Source of the DNA: Ferdinandcohnia salidurans
Lineage (GTDB): Bacteria > Bacillota > Bacilli > Bacillales > Bacillaceae_L
NCBI RefSeq assembly: GCF_042680725.1
Contig: NZ_JBHUEK010000010.1
Span: 317,232-381,231 of the forward strand
Direction of reading: 5' to 3'
DNA: 64,000 bases
The notes beneath the pieces are model-generated. The model had not been told where the DNA came from and searched no databases. It was given only the letters and a program-made list of their open reading frames with translations. The translations under genes and the position numbers were made by a program. Shown here one piece after another: positions 34,654 to 42,905 of the stretch. Each line of letters begins with the position of its first letter. Position 1 is the stretch's first letter.

Positions 34654-34856
34654 CTTCTTAATTCGAATATTTCGACTTACTAAATATTATAGAATATTAT
34701 TGTGCTTTATTAAAGAAGAAATAGCATATATATTATAAATATATTCTGAAAAATACAATAAACCGTGCTATAATATTTAAAAAGATGTTCGTTGGTTTTG
34801 TATTGTAAAGGTAGTATCTAACTTTACTAGACTAATAAGATAAAGGAGGTTTAGGA

Positions 34857-35480
34857 GTGGATAATCAGCATCAATATTTGTTTATTGATTTTGAATTTAC
34901 AATGCCAGAGAGAAAAAACAACCCACAAGGATTTTACCCCGAGATTATTGAAGTTGGACTTGTTTGCGTGAGGAACCAAAAAATAATCGAACAATACTCG
35001 TCATATGTGAAACCAATAAAATTTCCTACATTAACAGAACGATGTAAGTCCTTTTTAAACATTTCTCAAGAGCAAGTCGATCACGGTATCACATTTCAAG
35101 AGTTGGTTAATAAGCTCTCACGGTATGAAAATCATTCATCTAGCACCATCATCACATGGGGAAATATGGATATGAAGGTTTTGCGCCATAATTCTCAACG
35201 GGCTGGAATTCCTTTTCCTTTTAAAGGAAAGCAAAGGGACTTGTCTATGGAATATAAACGCTTTTTTGGGGACCAAAATCAGACAGGTCTTTGGAAGGCG
35301 GTCCAAGAGTATGGTAAAGAAGGGACAGGCAAACATCATTGTGCCCTTGATGACGCCCTTACAACCTTTAATATATTCAAGTTAGTTGAAAATGATAAAC
35401 GCTATTTATCCAAACCAGAGCCAACAACTATCGGCGATCGAGTCGATTTCTCGAAAGTATTAAATAAATTTGCACTATAA
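34857..35480 (+). CDS. kapD: DEDD exonuclease-like KapD, inhibitor of the KinA sporulation pathway
   Basis: A 207-residue protein with the DEDD 3'-5' exonuclease fold: FIDFEFTM (residues about 9-16) with the first acids, TWGNMDMKVL in the middle and KHHCALDDALTTF with the last His and Asp. B. subtilis KapD blocks the KinA route to sporulation; whether nuclease activity is involved is not known to me. GTG 34857 follows a strong AAAGGAGGT. Divergent from yuxJ. Confidence 0.9.
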   Translation: MDNQHQYLFIDFEFTMPERKNNPQGFYPEIIEVGLVCVRNQKIIEQYSSYVKPIKFPTLTERCKSFLNISQEQVDHGITFQELVNKLSRYENHSSSTIITWGNMDMKVLRHNSQRAGIPFPFKGKQRDLSMEYKRFFGDQNQTGLWKAVQEYGKEGTGKHHCALDDALTTFNIFKLVENDKRYLSKPEPTTIGDRVDFSKVLNKFAL

Positions 35481-35519
35481 AAAACCAATTCGCTCATCAA
35501 GTGAATTGGTTTTTATTTT
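35479..35519 (+). terminator. Terminator of kapD
   Basis: AACCAATTC-loop-GAATTGGTT followed by TTTATTTTT, overlapping the stop codon. Confidence 0.88.
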
Positions 35520-35612
35520 TAAAATTTGATAGCACTGTCGAATTTTTACAATTGATTTGAAAAATAATCGCATCCCGTTAGGATATCCTAATTTCAAAAG
35601 GAGGGATGCCTT

Positions 35613-36941
35613 ATGTTTATTGGCCATAAAATAGAGAATCCACAAACTGTATGTTTATATATAGATCCCCAGTTAGAGGAGTTTTCAAGTGAAATTGGTA
35701 CACCAGAACAAGGCAAAAAGCTTCATCTAAACGAAAGCATTCGCATGTATCTCAATGAAAAAGTCCCTACCCTAAATCCGAATATCGTAAAGGTCATGAT
35801 GGGGACAATGGTAATCGCAACAATTACTTTAGTGGGAGGACACCATTCCTCTAAAGTAGAGGCAGCCAGCAATAACCAAGCAAGTTCCCAAACCCAAACA
35901 ACACATACGGTTGCAAACGGTGATACACTATATGGAATTGCAAAACAATATAATCTAACCGTGTCCCAGGTAAAACAACTAAACCATTTAACCGGTGATA
36001 TGATCTACCCTGGACAAACGCTTGTAATTAGTGAGGCCAAACCTCCACAAACGACAGCAACGTATACAGTAACCCGTGGTGACACACTTTACTCCATTGC
36101 TAATTCTTATAACATGAGTATTGATCAAATCAAGCAATTAAATAATCTAACTTCAAACACCATCCATGTGGGACAAACCCTACAAGTAATCGGTACTGCA
36201 CCACAGACCATTCAAATACAAGACAACACATATACGGTTCAACCTGGCGATTCATTATATTCAATAGCCCAACGAGCTAACACTACGGTTGACCAAATCA
36301 TGAAAAATAATAACTTAACATCATCGATGCTCTATGTGGGTCAAACATTACAGCTAGGAAATACAGCGGCAGCCCCACAGCAAAATGTAGCAAGTGCTAC
36401 ATATACCGTAAAAGCAGGAGATACCTTATATGGAATTGCTCGAACTTATAATATGAGTGTGACGGAGCTTAAAAACATCAATAAGCTGACAACAAATACT
36501 CTTTCAATTGGACAAGTATTAAAAGTGAGTGGAACTGCTCAAGCTGAACAAGGAACACAAAACCGAGAGCAGGTGCTTCAAGATTTAGTGAATGACTCGT
36601 ATAATTTTGTAGGAATTCCATACTTGTGGGGAGGAACGACAACAGCTGGATTTGATTGTTCTGGTTTCGTTTCCTTTATGCATGCGCGTCATGGAATTGA
36701 CATCCCAAGAACTACATCAGCAGGCTATTATACGATGGGGACGCCTGTCTCAAAAGCAAATTTACAGCAGGGAGACCTCGTGTTTTTTGCGGTCAATGAT
36801 ACTGGCCGTATCTCCCATGTTGGCTTTTATGTAGGGAATAACAAATTTATTTCCGCCACATCCTCAAAGGGAATAGACGTTGTATCGATGGATAATACGT
36901 ATTGGTCCAAATATTATGTAGGCGCCAAGCGGGTTTACTAA
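35613..36941 (+). CDS. Cell wall hydrolase: four LysM domains plus NlpC/P60 endopeptidase
   Basis: A 442-residue D,L-endopeptidase-type autolysin. Four LysM domains (about 97-140, 150-192, 207-250 and 265-308) bind peptidoglycan; the NlpC/P60 domain (about 325-442) has the catalytic Cys in GFDCSGF and His in RISHVGFYVG. It resembles B. subtilis LytE/LytF/CwlS in plan. Oddly, about 58 residues with no signal-like character precede the only hydrophobic segment (about 59-76), followed by VEAAS. The start at ATG 35613 is firmly supported by AAAGGAGGG eight bases upstream. Confidence 0.92.
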   Translation: MFIGHKIENPQTVCLYIDPQLEEFSSEIGTPEQGKKLHLNESIRMYLNEKVPTLNPNIVKVMMGTMVIATITLVGGHHSSKVEAASNNQASSQTQTTHTVANGDTLYGIAKQYNLTVSQVKQLNHLTGDMIYPGQTLVISEAKPPQTTATYTVTRGDTLYSIANSYNMSIDQIKQLNNLTSNTIHVGQTLQVIGTAPQTIQIQDNTYTVQPGDSLYSIAQRANTTVDQIMKNNNLTSSMLYVGQTLQLGNTAAAPQQNVASATYTVKAGDTLYGIARTYNMSVTELKNINKLTTNTLSIGQVLKVSGTAQAEQGTQNREQVLQDLVNDSYNFVGIPYLWGGTTTAGFDCSGFVSFMHARHGIDIPRTTSAGYYTMGTPVSKANLQQGDLVFFAVNDTGRISHVGFYVGNNKFISATSSKGIDVVSMDNTYWSKYYVGAKRVY

Positions 36942-36948
36942 AAAAAGA

Positions 36949-36983
36949 AAAACCTACGGAACAACTGAATCCGTAGGTTTTCT
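36949..36983 (+). terminator. Terminator of the LysM-NlpC/P60 gene
   Basis: AAACCTACGGA/TCCGTAGGTTT stem with a nine-base loop, then TCTATG. Confidence 0.88.
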
Positions 36984-36991
36984 ATGTTCTC

Positions 36992-37085
36992 GGCCAATAA
37001 TTGTGATTTATAGCCGATAAGGTAAAAATACGGCTTATAAATTAAATTTACGGCCAATAAATACATTTAATGGTCATTAGCCTAA
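36992..37085. repeat. Short degenerate repeat array (CGGCCAATAA units)
   Basis: Four to five degenerate units of about 20 bases (CGGCCAATAAATACATTTAA, CGGCTTATAAATTAAATTTA and decayed forms) between the convergent LysM gene and kapB. Same placement and unit length as the array at 7273-7342, but a different sequence. Confidence 0.7.
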
Positions 37086-37101
37086 AATTTGACTCAAGGG
37101 C

Positions 37102-37485
37102 TTATTTAAAATAATCTTTCTCCAACACGTTCATGTTTTCAAGACTGCGCAGTGCCCACTCTGTTCCTTCAGCTTGTAAATCATTCTTTGTTTTTTCCAC
37201 TGCTTCTCTTAAAGAGGACTTGTATTCTGGAACTTCCTCTTTGTAATGGCGTACCATCTTTTTCGGAACATTTGTCTGCTCGTTAAAAGCAAGAGCTCTA
37301 CGTTCTTGAAAAAGTGGAACATTAACATCCTTCGGTGAATGAATATCCCCTTGCATTGGATGCTTTAAAACAGCCTTTACCTTCACAAGATAATGCTCAG
37401 GTTTAATTGCTGTAATTTCTCCAATATATTTTCCAGTCTTATAAATTCCAGTTACAATATCACCAACTTTAAATTCATCAGACAT
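37102..37485 (-). CDS. kapB: Kinase-associated protein KapB
   Basis: A 127-residue protein with an SH3-like N-terminal half (FKVGDIVTGIYKTGKYIGEITAI...YLVKVKAV) and a helical C-terminus. In B. subtilis KapB is needed for KinB signalling to the sporulation phosphorelay and is encoded behind kinB. Here no kinB lies upstream. Although named a lipoprotein, it shows no lipobox. AAGGAGTG precedes ATG 37485. Confidence 0.88.
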   Translation of the reverse strand: MSDEFKVGDIVTGIYKTGKYIGEITAIKPEHYLVKVKAVLKHPMQGDIHSPKDVNVPLFQERRALAFNEQTNVPKKMVRHYKEEVPEYKSSLREAVEKTKNDLQAEGTEWALRSLENMNVLEKDYFK

Positions 37486-37620
37486 TTAAAATCACTCCTT
37501 CTGCAAATTTCTAACTCTTTCCATTATAACCGACGTCATTCGAACAAGCATCTTATAACACGTCTTAGGTTTGTGATATAATGTAAAAAGCTATCATTAT
37601 AGGTTGAAAGGTGTGTAAGA

Positions 37621-37830
37621 ATGCTGCTTTTACCAGTATTAAACCTGTTTCTATATTTCCCTGAGGATAAATCAGAATATATTCCTGCTGGAATAACGAC
37701 TGTTATTTGCTTAATTGTTGCGTTTATCGTGTTTCGCTTATTTATCAAGCATTCAAAAAAAGAACAAGCGAAAGCTGAGGAACTAGAGAAGCAATTAATA
37801 AAACAAGACAAAAATAATTTCACGAAGTAA
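37621..37830 (+). CDS. Small membrane protein with charged tail
   Basis: A 69-residue protein with two hydrophobic segments (about 2-13 and 23-43) and a strongly charged, helix-prone C-terminus (KHSKKEQAKAEELEKQLIKQDK). AAAGGTG lies nine bases before ATG 37621. It precedes yugE by 14 bp and probably shares its transcript. No family recognised. Confidence 0.7.
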   Translation: MLLLPVLNLFLYFPEDKSEYIPAGITTVICLIVAFIVFRLFIKHSKKEQAKAEELEKQLIKQDKNNFTK

Positions 37831-37844
37831 TTTTAGGTGATTCT

Positions 37845-38105
37845 ATGGAAAATCAACAAACAAATTTTCAAATTATGATTATGCTACAAGAATGGGATCC
37901 ACTTGGCTATGGAGTCGGTTCCTATGAAACAGAAGCGGTGGATGTTTTACAGGCAGCCCATCAATTTGATAATCCCGGTAAATTAGCAAGGAAAATACAG
38001 TCTATTTTTGAATTCTCCTTTGAGGAAGTCATTCCACTAAAAGAATGTGAGGACATGGCCGTAAAACTCTTATCCATTTTAAATAATGCGACGTGCGAAC
38101 TGTAA
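37845..38105 (+). CDS. yugE: YugE, DUF1871 small protein
   Basis: An 86-residue soluble protein. LQEWDPLGYGVGSYETEAVDVLQAA and the helical C-terminus are typical of the DUF1871 family, structurally known but without an assigned function. Between kapB and yugF, as in B. subtilis. AGGTGATT precedes ATG 37845. Confidence 0.85.
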   Translation: MENQQTNFQIMIMLQEWDPLGYGVGSYETEAVDVLQAAHQFDNPGKLARKIQSIFEFSFEEVIPLKECEDMAVKLLSILNNATCEL

Positions 38106-38133
38106 AAAAGATGGGGCAACCCATCTTTTTTTT
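38104..38133. terminator. Bidirectional terminator yugE/yugF
   Basis: AAAAGATGGG/CCCATCTTTT stem with a four-base loop and T-run; the yugF stop is at its right end. Confidence 0.92.
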
Positions 38134-38935
38134 AGATAAACTCCGAAATATACTCGTAAACCTTCTCGGGACATTCTTCAGGAACCAAATGCCCCGTATT
38201 CTTAATGGAAACAAAACTAGAATTTGGGAGGTCCTGATGAAGCCTTTTCCCTACAGAAATTGGAACAACTCGATCTTTTTCACCCCAAATTAAAAAGACA
38301 GGATGGTTGATCTTTTTTAATTCTTCAGACGGTAAGTCTCCCTCACGATGGCGAATCATTCGCGTTAATCCCATAAAAATTCGGTTATCCAAGAAGGGCT
38401 CTGTATATCCATCAATCATTTCTTGGTCAATGAGTTCATGGTTATGCACGACATTACGTAAATTATGTAATACCCCTTGCTTGGCTAGCTTCCTTTTTAC
38501 AATAAAATGAAAATAGGGAAGATAGGAAGAATAGATTAAGGACTTTGGCATTCGTTTCATATAGCCTGAGCTGCACAACAAAACTAATTTATCTACTAGA
38601 TCAGGCGCTTGCTTTGCAATGTATAGGCATATTTGGCCCCCCATCGAATGGCCAACTAAATTCACTTTTGAAAAATGAAAAGACCGAATCAAATCGCATA
38701 CCACATACGCAATATTTGAATAAGAGTACGTGAATCTTGTCGATTTTTCACTCTTACCGAAAGGGGGGAGGTCAATCGATAAAATTGTATACTCTTCCTT
38801 TAAAAAGGGAATCAGTCTTCGAAAGCTAAATGAGGATGATAAGAAGCCGTGCAACATGACAAGAACGGGCTTCTTTTTACTATGTTGGTATAACTCATAA
38901 TGAAGATTTACTCCCTTAATTTGTATCGTATCCAT
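38132..38935 (-). CDS. yugF: Alpha/beta-fold hydrolase YugF
   Basis: A 267-residue hydrolase with an intact catalytic triad: nucleophile Ser in LVGHSMGGQ (about 99), Asp in IWGEKDRVVP (about 221) and His in NTGHLVPEECP (about 249). LHGF near residue 31 forms the oxyanion-hole motif. The substrate is unknown; related enzymes include esterases and C-C bond hydrolases. Confidence 0.9.
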   Translation of the reverse strand: MDTIQIKGVNLHYELYQHSKKKPVLVMLHGFLSSSFSFRRLIPFLKEEYTILSIDLPPFGKSEKSTRFTYSYSNIAYVVCDLIRSFHFSKVNLVGHSMGGQICLYIAKQAPDLVDKLVLLCSSGYMKRMPKSLIYSSYLPYFHFIVKRKLAKQGVLHNLRNVVHNHELIDQEMIDGYTEPFLDNRIFMGLTRMIRHREGDLPSEELKKINHPVFLIWGEKDRVVPISVGKRLHQDLPNSSFVSIKNTGHLVPEECPEKVYEYISEFI

Positions 38936-39100
38936 TGATGAAAATCCACATCCTACACTATTGATTTATCCCTATTTTTACCAAAGGGGATAGAAAAACT
39001 CATAAAATTTCGAATGAATATAAAATAATTCAATATACTATTCATTTATCTGATATAATAAGTGACAAAAATTCAATTCAAATTACTAGGAGTGACCATT

Positions 39101-39601
39101 ATGCAGTTACAGGAAAATGAAATTGAAATACTTGAGATTATTGAAAACAACGGACGACTTCCTGTGGAAACAATTGCAAAATTAGTTGGCAAAAGTGTCG
39201 ATGAAGTCGATGGCATTATTCAAAAACTCGAAGATCAAAAGATTATTGTGGAGTATAACACAATCGTGGACTGGAAGAAAGTTGAAGGCCATGAAGGTGT
39301 AACAGCTATGATTGATGTAAAGGTAACCCCGAAAAAAGGTGTCGGCTTTGATGAAATTGCCAAACGTATCTATCATTTTAAAGAAGTAAAATCTGTTTAT
39401 TTAATGTCTGGAGCATATGATTTATCGGTTGTAATTGAAGGTAAAACGATGTCAGAAGTTGGTTCTTTTGTGTCTGAGAAGCTTTCAACACTTGATTCTG
39501 TTCTTTCGACAACAACTCATTTTATTTTGAAAAAATATAAGCATGATGGGACTATTTTTGATCAAGGTGAAGATGATAAACGGATTGTGGTGACACCATG
39601 A
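39101..39601 (+). CDS. alaR: Lrp/AsnC-family regulator AlaR
   Basis: A 166-residue regulator. An N-terminal winged HTH (NEIEILEIIENNGRLPVETIAKLVG, residues about 5-60) precedes a RAM effector domain (about 75-150). In B. subtilis AlaR (YugG) activates alaT in response to alanine. It overlaps alaT by four bases (ATGA), matching that pairing. ATG 39101 follows TAGGAGTG; the upstream codon at 39062 lacks a ribosome binding site. Confidence 0.9.
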   Translation: MQLQENEIEILEIIENNGRLPVETIAKLVGKSVDEVDGIIQKLEDQKIIVEYNTIVDWKKVEGHEGVTAMIDVKVTPKKGVGFDEIAKRIYHFKEVKSVYLMSGAYDLSVVIEGKTMSEVGSFVSEKLSTLDSVLSTTTHFILKKYKHDGTIFDQGEDDKRIVVTP

Positions 39602-40767
39602 CTTCTCAGTACCTTTCTAAAAAAGTGCAAGAATTACAACCTTCCGGAATCCGTCGATTCTTTGATTTAGCAGTAACGATGGAGGGTGTCATTTCGTTAG
39701 GTGTGGGTGAACCTGATTTTGTAACACCTTGGTCAATTCGAGAAGCGAGCATTCAATCTATCGAGTCAGGTATTACATCTTACACAGGAAATGCAGGACT
39801 TCTTGAACTGCGGCAGGAAATTTCAGCTTATTTACATAGGTCATTTGGGGTGAAATATACTCCTGAACATGAGGTTATTGTGACCGTCGGCGGAAGCCAA
39901 GCAATTGATTTAGCATTGCGTGCAGTAGTCGATCCAGGTGATGAAGTAATCATTGTGGAACCAACGTTTGTTGCGTACAGCCCAATAGTTTCGCTAGCAG
40001 GCGGAGTTCCAATCCCTGTGCATACGAGACCTGAAAATGAATTTAAGCTACAGCCAGAAGAAATAGAAAAAGTAGTAACAGAACGTACAAAGGCCATTAT
40101 TATTTGTTCTCCAAATAATCCAACAGGAACAATGCTTAGGAAGGAAGAACTTGAAGCAATTGCTAAAATTGTGGAAAAGCATGATTTACTTGTGATTTCA
40201 GATGAGATTTATGCAGAACTTTCCTATGAAGGCAAATATACAAGTTTTTCAAGTATCCCTGGGATGTTTGAGCGCACAATCCTTGTTTCTGGATTTTCAA
40301 AGGGCTTTGCTATGACTGGATGGCGCTTAGGTTATTCTGCTGCTCCAAGAGAAATTTCGGAAGCTATGTTGAAAATTCATCAATATACCATGATGTGTGC
40401 TTCGACAATGGCTCAGTACGGAGCAATCGAGGCTCTTCGAAATGGACTTTCTGATGTAGAATATATGAGAAAAAGCTATCGTCAGCGTAGAAACTTCTTC
40501 GTGTCCTCGTTACAGGAAATTGGACTATCTTGTCATATGCCAGGCGGTGCTTTCTATGCATTTCCGTCTATTAAAGAAACAGGATTATCATCTGAGGAAT
40601 TTGCGCATCGTTTACTGATGGAGGAAAGAGTAGCAGTTGTCCCTGGTAATGTATTCGGTGAAAGTGGTGAAGGGTTTATCCGTTGCTCGTATGCATCTTC
40701 ACTCGAGCAGCTCCAAGAAGCAGTCAAACGAATGGGCCGATTCTTGAAAAACAATAATCTTGTATAA
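39598..40767 (+). CDS. alaT: Alanine transaminase AlaT (class I/II aminotransferase)
   Basis: A 389-residue PLP-dependent aminotransferase. CSPNNPTGT, SDEIYAELSY and the Schiff-base lysine in SGFSKGFAMTGWRLGY are all present, as is the terminal arginine in FIRCSYASS that binds the substrate carboxylate. The AlaT (YugH) assignment rests on the alaR-alaT pair. It interconverts pyruvate and alanine using glutamate. Confidence 0.92.
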   Translation: MTSQYLSKKVQELQPSGIRRFFDLAVTMEGVISLGVGEPDFVTPWSIREASIQSIESGITSYTGNAGLLELRQEISAYLHRSFGVKYTPEHEVIVTVGGSQAIDLALRAVVDPGDEVIIVEPTFVAYSPIVSLAGGVPIPVHTRPENEFKLQPEEIEKVVTERTKAIIICSPNNPTGTMLRKEELEAIAKIVEKHDLLVISDEIYAELSYEGKYTSFSSIPGMFERTILVSGFSKGFAMTGWRLGYSAAPREISEAMLKIHQYTMMCASTMAQYGAIEALRNGLSDVEYMRKSYRQRRNFFVSSLQEIGLSCHMPGGAFYAFPSIKETGLSSEEFAHRLLMEERVAVVPGNVFGESGEGFIRCSYASSLEQLQEAVKRMGRFLKNNNLV

Positions 40768-40785
40768 AAAACTGTATAAAAAAAT

Positions 40786-40811
40786 GGACAAAACCGATTT
40801 TGGTTTTGTCC
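40786..40811 (+). terminator. Terminator-like hairpin after alaT
   Basis: GGACAAAACC/GGTTTTGTCC stem with a GATTTT loop. The downstream T-run is poor, so termination may be partial. Confidence 0.6.
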
Positions 40812-40973
40812 TACATACAAAAGGGGAATACTAGAAAGCCTTTGAAAGTAGTATCTCCAGCAATCACCTATTTTAAACACTGCACAGATCCCGCTATTAT
40901 CAAAATGATAAATATTACCTCCTTCATAATTTCATCTCGAAATGGTAACTCTAAAAGAGAAAAGGTTCTTTTT

Positions 40974-41002
40974 TTGAATAAATGGCTATTCTGTGTTATA
41001 AT
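40974..41002 (+). promoter_or_regulatory. SigA promoter of yugI
   Basis: TTGAAT at 40974 and TATAAT at 40997 with exactly 17 bases between, about 54 bases before the start codon. Confidence 0.78.
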
Positions 41003-41055
41003 TGTTTATTGCGTATATAAAGGTATGTAAACTAAAGTTTTAGGAGTTGGGTAGC

Positions 41056-41442
41056 ATGACAGAAAAATTCGAAGTAGGAAATGTTGTTAAGGGTAAAATT
41101 ACAGGGATTCAACCTTATGGAGCATTTGTTGCTTTAGACGAAAATACACAAGGTTTAGTTCATATTTCAGAAGTAACTCATGGTTTTGTTAAAGATATTA
41201 ACGAACATGTTAAAGTTGGCGATGAAGTAAATGTAAAGATTTTATCTATTGATGAAGGCGCAGGAAAAATCGGTCTATCAATTCGTGCAACTGAAGAAGC
41301 ACCAGAAAAGCCGGTACAAAGAACTGCTAAGCCTAAAAAACGTCCAGCACAAGCACAACCAGCAAATGCTGAAAGCCCTCAAGGTTTCAACACTTTAAAG
41401 GATAAGCTTGAAGAATGGATTGAACAATCGAATTTTAACTAA
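41056..41442 (+). CDS. yugI: S1-domain RNA-binding general stress protein 13
   Basis: A 128-residue protein with one S1 RNA-binding domain (VGNVVKGKITGIQPYGAFVALDE..., residues about 6-80) and a basic, proline/alanine-rich tail (KPKKRPAQAQPAN). Close relatives (YugI/GSP13) associate with ribosomes. ATG 41056 is nine bases after AGGAG; a TTG at 41047 within the leader is less likely. Confidence 0.9.
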   Translation: MTEKFEVGNVVKGKITGIQPYGAFVALDENTQGLVHISEVTHGFVKDINEHVKVGDEVNVKILSIDEGAGKIGLSIRATEEAPEKPVQRTAKPKKRPAQAQPANAESPQGFNTLKDKLEEWIEQSNFN

Positions 41443-41449
41443 GAACCAG

Positions 41450-41483
41450 GAAAAGAGGCATTCATTGAATAGCCTCTTTTTTT
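41450..41483 (+). terminator. Terminator of yugI
   Basis: AAAAGAGGC-loop-GCCTCTTTT followed by TTTT. Confidence 0.88.
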
Positions 41484-41528
41484 ACATATATTAATAAAAG
41501 TAGAAGATAATGTAAAGAGCAAACTACT

Positions 41529-41544
41529 TTACAACATGTTGTAA
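41529..41544. promoter_or_regulatory. Perfect 16-bp palindrome upstream of yugJ (operator candidate)
   Basis: TTACAACATGTTGTAA is fully self-complementary and lies 33 bases before the yugJ start. An overlapping inverted repeat TGTAAAG-N9-CTTTACA (41511-41533) and a TTACAT-N18-GATAAT promoter-like pair precede it. There is no T-run, so it is not a terminator. Confidence 0.6.
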
Positions 41545-41577
41545 CATTGCCATAATTTTTTACAGGAGGCGATTATT

Positions 41578-42741
41578 TTGGAAAACTTTACATATTACAA
41601 CCCAACTAAGCTTATTTTTGGTAAAGGGCAGGTACAAGAACTTAAAACTGAAATTCCCCAATACGGAAAAAAAGTATTGCTTATATATGGTGGCGGTAGC
41701 ATCAAAAGAAATGGTTTGTACGACCAAGTCATTCACCAATTAAATGAAATAGGGGCAGAGGTACACGAGTTTTCTGGAGTAGAACCTAATCCTCGTCTGT
41801 CTACAGTCAGAAAAGGAATAGAAATCTGCCGTAAGGAAGGCATTGAATTTTTACTCGCAGTTGGTGGTGGAAGTGTTATTGACTGTACAAAAGCAATAGC
41901 CGTTGGCGTAAAATACGATGGTGATGTATGGGATTTCATGTCTCGAAAAGCAGTGGCTACTGACGCTCTTCCTTTAGGAACTGTATTGACAATAGCTGCG
42001 ACAGGTTCAGAAATGAATTCAGGCTCGGTTATTACAAATTGGGAAACGAATGAAAAATATGGATGGGGAAGTCCTGCTGTGTTTCCTAAATTTTCAATTT
42101 TAGATCCAGTTTATACATATTCTCTGCCAAAGGATCAAACAGTGTATGGAATGGTGGATATGATGTCACATGTGTTGGAACATTATTTCCATCATGAACC
42201 GAACACGTTAACCCAAGACAGATGGTGTGAGTCTATACTAAAGACGGTCATCGAAACGGCACCAAAACTAATTAATGACTTAGAAAACTATGATTACAGA
42301 GCGACCATTATGCTTAATGGAACTCTTGCCTTAAATAAAATGTTAAACATGGGATATAGCGGGGATTGGGCTACACATAATATTGAACATGCCGTATCTG
42401 CTGTATATGACATCCCTCATGGTGGTGGACTTGCGATTCTATTCCCGAATTGGATGAAGCATGTTTTGGATGAAAATGTAGACCGTTTCAAGCAATTGGC
42501 TGTTCGTGTCTTTGATGTCGATCCTGAAGGAAAAACAGAGCGTGAAGTAGCACTTGAAGGAATCGATAAGCTAAGAGAGTTTTGGAACAGCATTGGTGCA
42601 CCATCAAGATTGGCAGATTACGACATTGACGAAGAAAACCTTGAACTAATGGCTGAAAAAACAGTTGTTTTCGGTGAATTTGGTCGCTTTAAAGTACTAG
42701 GCAAACAAGATTCGCTTGAAATACTAAAAGCATCTCTATAA
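41578..42741 (+). CDS. yugJ: Iron-containing alcohol dehydrogenase YugJ (butanol dehydrogenase-like)
   Basis: A 387-residue Fe-type alcohol dehydrogenase of the BDH/YqhD group. The NAD(P)-binding GGGSVID is near residue 96; metal ligands are in DMMSHVLEHYFHH and HNIEHAVSAVYDIPHGGGLA. It reduces aldehydes to alcohols with NAD(P)H. The start is TTG 41578, six bases after AGGAGGCG. The palindrome just upstream suggests dedicated repression. Confidence 0.92.
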   Translation: MENFTYYNPTKLIFGKGQVQELKTEIPQYGKKVLLIYGGGSIKRNGLYDQVIHQLNEIGAEVHEFSGVEPNPRLSTVRKGIEICRKEGIEFLLAVGGGSVIDCTKAIAVGVKYDGDVWDFMSRKAVATDALPLGTVLTIAATGSEMNSGSVITNWETNEKYGWGSPAVFPKFSILDPVYTYSLPKDQTVYGMVDMMSHVLEHYFHHEPNTLTQDRWCESILKTVIETAPKLINDLENYDYRATIMLNGTLALNKMLNMGYSGDWATHNIEHAVSAVYDIPHGGGLAILFPNWMKHVLDENVDRFKQLAVRVFDVDPEGKTEREVALEGIDKLREFWNSIGAPSRLADYDIDEENLELMAEKTVVFGEFGRFKVLGKQDSLEILKASL

Positions 42742-42763
42742 TTGATATTTATAAACTGCAAAA

Positions 42764-42797
42764 AAGGCTCATACTACCTGTGTGAGTACTTTTTTTT
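42764..42797 (+). terminator. Terminator of yugJ
   Basis: CTCATAC/GTGTGAG (one G-U pair) followed closely by TACTTTTTTTT. Confidence 0.72.
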
Positions 42798-42905
42798 ACT
42801 TTTTTTAAATGGCTACGCTTACAGTGAGACGACGGTCTTGATTTAACAGAAAAGTTTGGTTACAGTGAAAGAGGCATTGAAAATTAAAGGGTGGAGGTAT
42901 TGAAA

